This document shows, in pieces, positions 14,596 through 18,287 of a stretch of DNA of 18,287 nucleotides. How positions within the stretch are numbered: the first letter of the stretch is position 1; each line of letters starts with the position of its first letter. The position numbers were made by a program, and so were the translations under genes. The notes below the pieces were generated by a model. The model saw nothing but the letters and a program-made list of their open reading frames with translations, was not told the DNA's origin and ran no database searches. This DNA comes from JACPFJ01 sp041738275 (GTDB taxonomy: Bacteria > Desulfobacterota > Desulfuromonadia > Geobacterales > Pseudopelobacteraceae), in assembly GCA_041738275.1 (NCBI GenBank), contig JBGSQD010000052.1:1-18287 (forward strand), read 5' to 3'.

Positions 14596-15429
14596 ATGGG
14601 GGGTAACATGCCGGAACTTTTGGTTAATGAGCAGAAGTGCACACGATGCGGCAAGTGCATCAAGATTTGCCCAGTGAATATCATCCAGGCATCCGAGGGG
14701 GGACTTCCCGGCTATGTGTCTGGTGAAGCGCAAAGATGCCTGGTCTGCGGTCACTGCGAAACGGTCTGTCAGGATGCCGCCATCAGGGTGGAGGATCCGC
14801 GCCTCGAAGCGGTCACCCATCCTGACAGCAATTCAAAAATCTCCCCGGAACTCCTGGGAAGCTATTTGCGCATGCGCCGTTCGATCAGAGATTATCGTGT
14901 AACGCCGGTGGATCCTGCCATCATTGAACAGCTCCTGGATATAGTTCGCTATGCACCCAGCGCCTCCAACATTCAGGATGTGCACTGGTTGGTAATCCAC
15001 GATACCCTGGAGGTAAGGCGGCTGACCGGTCTTGTTGTCGACTGGATGCGGTCCGTGGTTGCAGGCGGCTCAACGGTAACCTCCTATTTTAACTTTGCTG
15101 AGATCATCCGTGACTGGGAAAACGGCAAGGATACCATCTGTCGCGGCGCGCCACACCTGGTAGTGGCGCACGCCCACAAGGATGCCCCGATGGCACGGAT
15201 CGACGGCATCATTGCCCTGTCCCACCTGGACATTGTCGCGCCAGCCTTCGGACTCGGCACCTGCTGGGCGGGATTTTTCCAGACCGCAGTTACCTATTGG
15301 GAACCGTTGCGTATAACCCTTGGGCTACCCCCCGACCATACCTCCATCTATACCCTGATGCTGGGTTACCCTGACGTCCACCACCTTCGACCGCCGAGAC
15401 GTAATCGGGCATCGATCTCATGGCGCTGA
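14596..15429 (+). CDS. Ferredoxin-nitroreductase fusion flavoprotein
   Basis: 277 residues. The N-terminal domain (about 6-65) is a two-[4Fe-4S] ferredoxin with CTRCGKCIKICP (C15, C18, C21, C25) and CLVCGHCETVC (C48, C51, C54, C58). From residue 85 follows a nitroreductase-family FMN domain with RRSIRDYR (94-101), YAPSASNIQ (119-127) for flavin phosphate binding, and GLGTCWAG (219-226). Such fusions are common in anaerobes and let ferredoxin-type electrons reach the flavin; the natural substrate is usually unknown. Cytoplasmic, no signal peptide. Its 3' end overlaps the convergent CHASE2-HD-GYP gene by 12 nt. It follows the DUF3047 gene after about 130 nt with no terminator seen, so co-transcription is possible. 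Confidence 0.92.
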   Translation: MGGNMPELLVNEQKCTRCGKCIKICPVNIIQASEGGLPGYVSGEAQRCLVCGHCETVCQDAAIRVEDPRLEAVTHPDSNSKISPELLGSYLRMRRSIRDYRVTPVDPAIIEQLLDIVRYAPSASNIQDVHWLVIHDTLEVRRLTGLVVDWMRSVVAGGSTVTSYFNFAEIIRDWENGKDTICRGAPHLVVAHAHKDAPMARIDGIIALSHLDIVAPAFGLGTCWAGFFQTAVTYWEPLRITLGLPPDHTSIYTLMLGYPDVHHLRPPRRNRASISWR

Positions 15430-17463
15430 TGTCGTTTGTTTCACTTCCGCCACATCGACACATTCCAGGGCAATGCGTTGAAAATCTTCACATCGGGCAA
15501 TAAAGGCCGCCACAACATCCGGATCGAACTGTATCCCCGAGTTTTTGAGAATGAATTCCCGTGCCTTTTCGTGCGGAATTTCCTCCTTGTAGACGCGCCG
15601 GCTGATCATGGCATCATACACATCGGCTAATGCCATGAGGCGCCCTGCCAGGGGGATTTCATCGCCGCGCAACCCGTAGGGATAACCGCTGCCATCCCAG
15701 TGTTCATGGTGCGACTCTATCATCTGTTGCGCATAGTGGAGAAAATCGAGATGTTCCGGATGGGCGGTGCTGTCGATGGTTCTGGTCAGCGCCTGGGCAC
15801 CGATCACGGTATGGCTCTTCATGATGGCATATTCCTGCTCGGTCAGGTTCCCAGCTTTCTGGAGAATGCTGTCGGGTATGCCAACCTTTCCGATGTCGTG
15901 CAGGGGAGCAGATTTGGTGAGGAGTTCTATGCTGGTTTCATCCAGCTCCTTGAAATTGGGCATTGTTGCCAGCTGCCGGGCCAGGATCTCCACATAACGC
16001 TGGGTTCGCAGGATGTGCCCTCCGGTTTCCTTGTCACGGGCTTCCGTAAGTGACGACATGCTGATGATTATGGTGTCCTGGGCTTCGATCAGGGCACGGG
16101 TGCGATGACGAACCTTGCGGGCCTCGATTCCGTATTTCAGCAGGCTCAAAATGGTCATTACAATGATTGATGTCAGCATCGGCAGAAGCGGTGAGATATA
16201 TAGCCCCTTGGAAACCAGCAACATACGGCAGCCTGCGTAACAGCCGGCGGTTCCAGCTGTCACCGTCAGCAGGGACAACAGAAATCCTGACCTGCTCAGA
16301 AGCCAGCTGCTGAGCAGGCCGAGCAGCAGTACGGCAAAAAGTTCGGCGCCGCGCGCCCAGCCGGGACGATTGATGAAGGTGTTGGCAAGGATGTTGTCGA
16401 TAACGGTAGCATGGACCGTGAGCCCGCTAACCGATTGCCCGGAAGGTGTCAGGTGATAATCTCCCAGCCCCTTTGCCCACGGGCCAACCAGCACAATCTT
16501 CCCTTGCAGGCTCCCTGGCGGAAGTATGTCGGCCAGGACGGATTTGGCTGAATGATAGGGAAAAGGATGCTGCTGGTCGCGAAAGTCCAACAAAAGATGG
16601 CCTTCATGATCCAGCGGGATGCGCCGATTGCCCCAGATCAGGGTGGTTTCTGCCGTATCCCTGGAAAGCCGCAGGGTTCGGTCGCTGGACGAAAGAAGCA
16701 GGGCCGACAGGGCAAGAGAGGGATACAATTCCCCGTCATAAGGCAGCAGGAGCGGCACCCGGCGCAGGGCACCATCGCGGTCATGACGGGCGTTGGTGAA
16801 ACCCTCGGCGCTCGCCGCACGGGTCAGCTCGGGAATACTCCTGATCATTCCGTTTGGTTTCGGCCAGGCAGCATCACTGCCACCCACCCTGGTCACAATC
16901 ATGCCGACTGGATCAGCAGGTGCCGGGAGAGCCGGCAATGCATCACGTCCTGTAAAATCAAAGAAGTAGCCAAGAGCGGTATTCCCCTTAAGCATTGCCT
17001 CAGCCAGCCGTTGGGAGTTGCTGTCCCGTTGTCCATTTGCCGGCGGGATGGGGGCCGATTCCTGATCGCGCCGACGTTCAGAGATTATGACCTCGGGAGC
17101 GGTGCGGTCGTTCTCGGGCATCAGAAAATCCAGGGCAACGACCTTTGCCCCCAGGCCATGCAGACGCTCCACAAGCCTGCCCAGGCGATAGCGGGGCCAT
17201 GGCCATTGCCCGTAAGCGCCGAGGCTTTCCTCATCGATTCCCACAAGCACAGGGACATTGGATTGGGGGGGAATCGTGCGACCAGACAGCATGAGATCAT
17301 ACAAGCGCAACTCAGCTTGCTGAATAAGCAGCGGCTGGAAAAACAGTAATAAGGCGGTCAGGGCCGTAAGACAAAAACCGGTGGCAATCAGGACGGCACG
17401 CCCCTCCCAAAGCGGCAGGAGCCGTGTTGGACGTTTGCGTGATGGGGGGGAGGAAACGGACAT
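15418..17463 (-). CDS. CHASE2-HD-GYP membrane-bound cyclic-dinucleotide phosphodiesterase
   Basis: 681 residues. One membrane segment near 23-44 is followed by an extracytoplasmic CHASE2 sensor domain (about 45-370), including LRLYDLML, VGIDEESL, WPWPR and, later, IVLVGPWAKGLGD then HATVIDNIL. Three membrane segments follow (about 373-389, 393-412 and 422-442). The cytoplasmic HD-GYP domain (about 465-660) has LHDIGKVGIPD (H522-D523), HHEHWDG (585-591) and GYP (593-595), then ALADVYDAM, so the catalytic set is complete. Expected role: an unknown envelope signal controls hydrolysis of c-di-GMP or a related dinucleotide. The start is 17 nt after the OmpA-type lipoprotein stop. The ribosome site is weak, consistent with translational coupling. 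The 3' end overlaps the convergent nitroreductase gene by 12 nt. Confidence 0.93.
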   Translation of the reverse strand: MSVSSPPSRKRPTRLLPLWEGRAVLIATGFCLTALTALLLFFQPLLIQQAELRLYDLMLSGRTIPPQSNVPVLVGIDEESLGAYGQWPWPRYRLGRLVERLHGLGAKVVALDFLMPENDRTAPEVIISERRRDQESAPIPPANGQRDSNSQRLAEAMLKGNTALGYFFDFTGRDALPALPAPADPVGMIVTRVGGSDAAWPKPNGMIRSIPELTRAASAEGFTNARHDRDGALRRVPLLLPYDGELYPSLALSALLLSSSDRTLRLSRDTAETTLIWGNRRIPLDHEGHLLLDFRDQQHPFPYHSAKSVLADILPPGSLQGKIVLVGPWAKGLGDYHLTPSGQSVSGLTVHATVIDNILANTFINRPGWARGAELFAVLLLGLLSSWLLSRSGFLLSLLTVTAGTAGCYAGCRMLLVSKGLYISPLLPMLTSIIVMTILSLLKYGIEARKVRHRTRALIEAQDTIIISMSSLTEARDKETGGHILRTQRYVEILARQLATMPNFKELDETSIELLTKSAPLHDIGKVGIPDSILQKAGNLTEQEYAIMKSHTVIGAQALTRTIDSTAHPEHLDFLHYAQQMIESHHEHWDGSGYPYGLRGDEIPLAGRLMALADVYDAMISRRVYKEEIPHEKAREFILKNSGIQFDPDVVAAFIARCEDFQRIALECVDVAEVKQTTSAP

Positions 17464-17480
17464 AATAGTATCAGGTACTG

Positions 17481-18086
17481 CTAACGCACGATGACTTCAA
17501 CCCGCCTGTTTCTGGGCTCGCTAACACAATTAGGGGTAGGGACAAGGGGATTACCTTTGCCATGGGAGGAAACCGCCATAAGGTCGGGATTGATTCCGTT
17601 ACGGATCAACAGATCTTTTACCATCTCGGCGCGCTCCTGGGCGAGTTTGTCGTTGAGTTGAGCTGATCCGGCAGAATCTGTATGTCCGCTGATGGCAATT
17701 TTGATGGCTTGACGCTGCTTGATGACAGCAACGATCGTGGCGATTGTGCCCTGTGACTGCGAGGCTAGCACAGTTTTGCCGGTTTCAAAGAACAGTATGA
17801 ACTTTTCCGGAGGGAGCGGCTCAACCGCCATCGCATCGGCAAAGGTTACGGCGATGAAGTTCTGATCGGCTGTCGTTACCGGTGATGGTGCTTTTGACGG
17901 GCCGGACACCTGAGTCATATCGCCCTGTTTTTCGAGCAGTTGGGTACCGGCTGGTGTGGCGACCTCTGCTTTACCGATATGACCATCCGGATCGGAAACC
18001 AGAATGATCGAATGTTTGGGGGCGCATCCAGCAAGGAGAAACAGAACCAGGCTCAAGGCAGGCAGTTTTATCAATATGCTGTGCAT
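17481..18086 (-). CDS. OmpA-family peptidoglycan-binding lipoprotein
   Basis: 201 residues. A lipoprotein signal peptide ends in the lipobox LLAG-C with Cys21. A linker of about 70 residues, rich in Ser/Pro/Thr near its end, leads to an OmpA-like domain (about 92-201). This has FILFFETGKTVL, SGHTDSAG (133-140) with the peptidoglycan-binding Asp137, and the closing NRRVEV (193-198) with the paired Arg. It is expected to be lipid-anchored and to bind the cell wall. AAGGAAG lies just before the ATG at 18086. It is the middle gene of an operon with a FecR-domain protein 29 nt upstream and the CHASE2-HD-GYP gene 17 nt downstream, so it may help position or feed the envelope sensor. Confidence 0.93.
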   Translation of the reverse strand: MHSILIKLPALSLVLFLLAGCAPKHSIILVSDPDGHIGKAEVATPAGTQLLEKQGDMTQVSGPSKAPSPVTTADQNFIAVTFADAMAVEPLPPEKFILFFETGKTVLASQSQGTIATIVAVIKQRQAIKIAISGHTDSAGSAQLNDKLAQERAEMVKDLLIRNGINPDLMAVSSHGKGNPLVPTPNCVSEPRNRRVEVIVR

Positions 18087-18115
18087 AGGTCTTCCTTAAA
18101 AGTAACAATGAATAT

Positions 18116-18287
18116 TTACTGCTGCACCTCGACCAGAAGTTTTGTTCCCCGCACGGCAATGGTAGCATCAGGGATGATCAGCTGAACGGCGTTCGGGGCA
18201 AGCTTGGCGATCAATCCCGACAGGTAGACAAATGTTCCCTTTGTGATCCGCGCGACAAGGGAAAATTTCCCCTCTTTCGGGTTAAAT
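18116..18287 (-). CDS. FecR-domain protein, partial (N-terminus beyond window)
   Basis: An open frame from the right edge to a TAA at 18116 gives the last 57 codons. The residues read FSLVARITKGTFVYLSG, then a stretch ending IIPDATIAVRGT before the final KLLVEVQQ. The strand pattern with PDATIAVRGT is typical of FecR domains (PF04773). Only the C-terminal part is present, so signal peptide and any extra domains are unknown. The downstream OmpA-type lipoprotein and CHASE2-HD-GYP genes follow closely. FecR-domain proteins encoded next to CHASE2 proteins are widespread; here they are probably periplasmic partners rather than iron-transport regulators. Confidence 0.8.
   Translation of the reverse strand, partial: FNPKEGKFSLVARITKGTFVYLSGLIAKLAPNAVQLIIPDATIAVRGTKLLVEVQQ

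Overview
The window looks like the chromosome of a Geobacter-type bacterium (Desulfuromonadia/Geobacterales). This rests on content: a REC-GGDEF protein next to hisS, which is the arrangement I recall around GSU1658/hisS in Geobacter; several two-component and cyclic-dinucleotide proteins; a ferredoxin-nitroreductase fusion; and a FecR/OmpA/CHASE2 cluster. The genus is an inference. No insertion sequence, phage gene, tRNA, rRNA or CRISPR array is visible.

Layout. Positions 1-1887 (minus) hold a carbonic anhydrase-like gene that resembles the carboxysomal CsoSCA family although no carboxysome gene is in sight, followed by a multi-span membrane protein with a TraB-like domain that runs off the left edge. 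A 135-residue membrane protein (2067-2474, plus) is divergent from them. Positions 2498-8917 (minus) hold, in transcription order, a secreted protein with a duplicated beta-rich domain, comEC 4 nt behind it, a REC-GAF-like-GGDEF response regulator with the serine that marks cGAMP-making (Hypr) GGDEF enzymes, and hisS. A pair of related hairpins lies between the last two. A 371-bp AT-rich divergent region (8918-9288) leads to a REC-HD-GYP response regulator (9289-10341, plus), which converges on fbp (10415-11359, minus) across a perfect 17-bp stem.

Positions 11360-12660 are a low-information stretch with a 63-residue and a 178-residue membrane protein of unknown role. A strong bidirectional terminator (12678-12721) separates them from a LysR-type regulator (minus). 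That regulator is divergent from a secreted DUF3047 protein and a ferredoxin-nitroreductase fusion (plus). The right end (15418-18287, minus) is an operon of FecR-domain protein (partial), OmpA-type lipoprotein and CHASE2-HD-GYP membrane phosphodiesterase.

How they may work together: the window has one probable cyclic-dinucleotide synthase and two intact HD-GYP phosphodiesterases, one cytoplasmic and phosphorylation-controlled, the other fed by an extracytoplasmic CHASE2 sensor encoded with envelope proteins. The rest is housekeeping (hisS, fbp), DNA uptake (comEC), redox (nitroreductase) and the unusual carbonic anhydrase/TraB-like pair. Several start codons were set by Shine-Dalgarno position rather than by the longest open frame.
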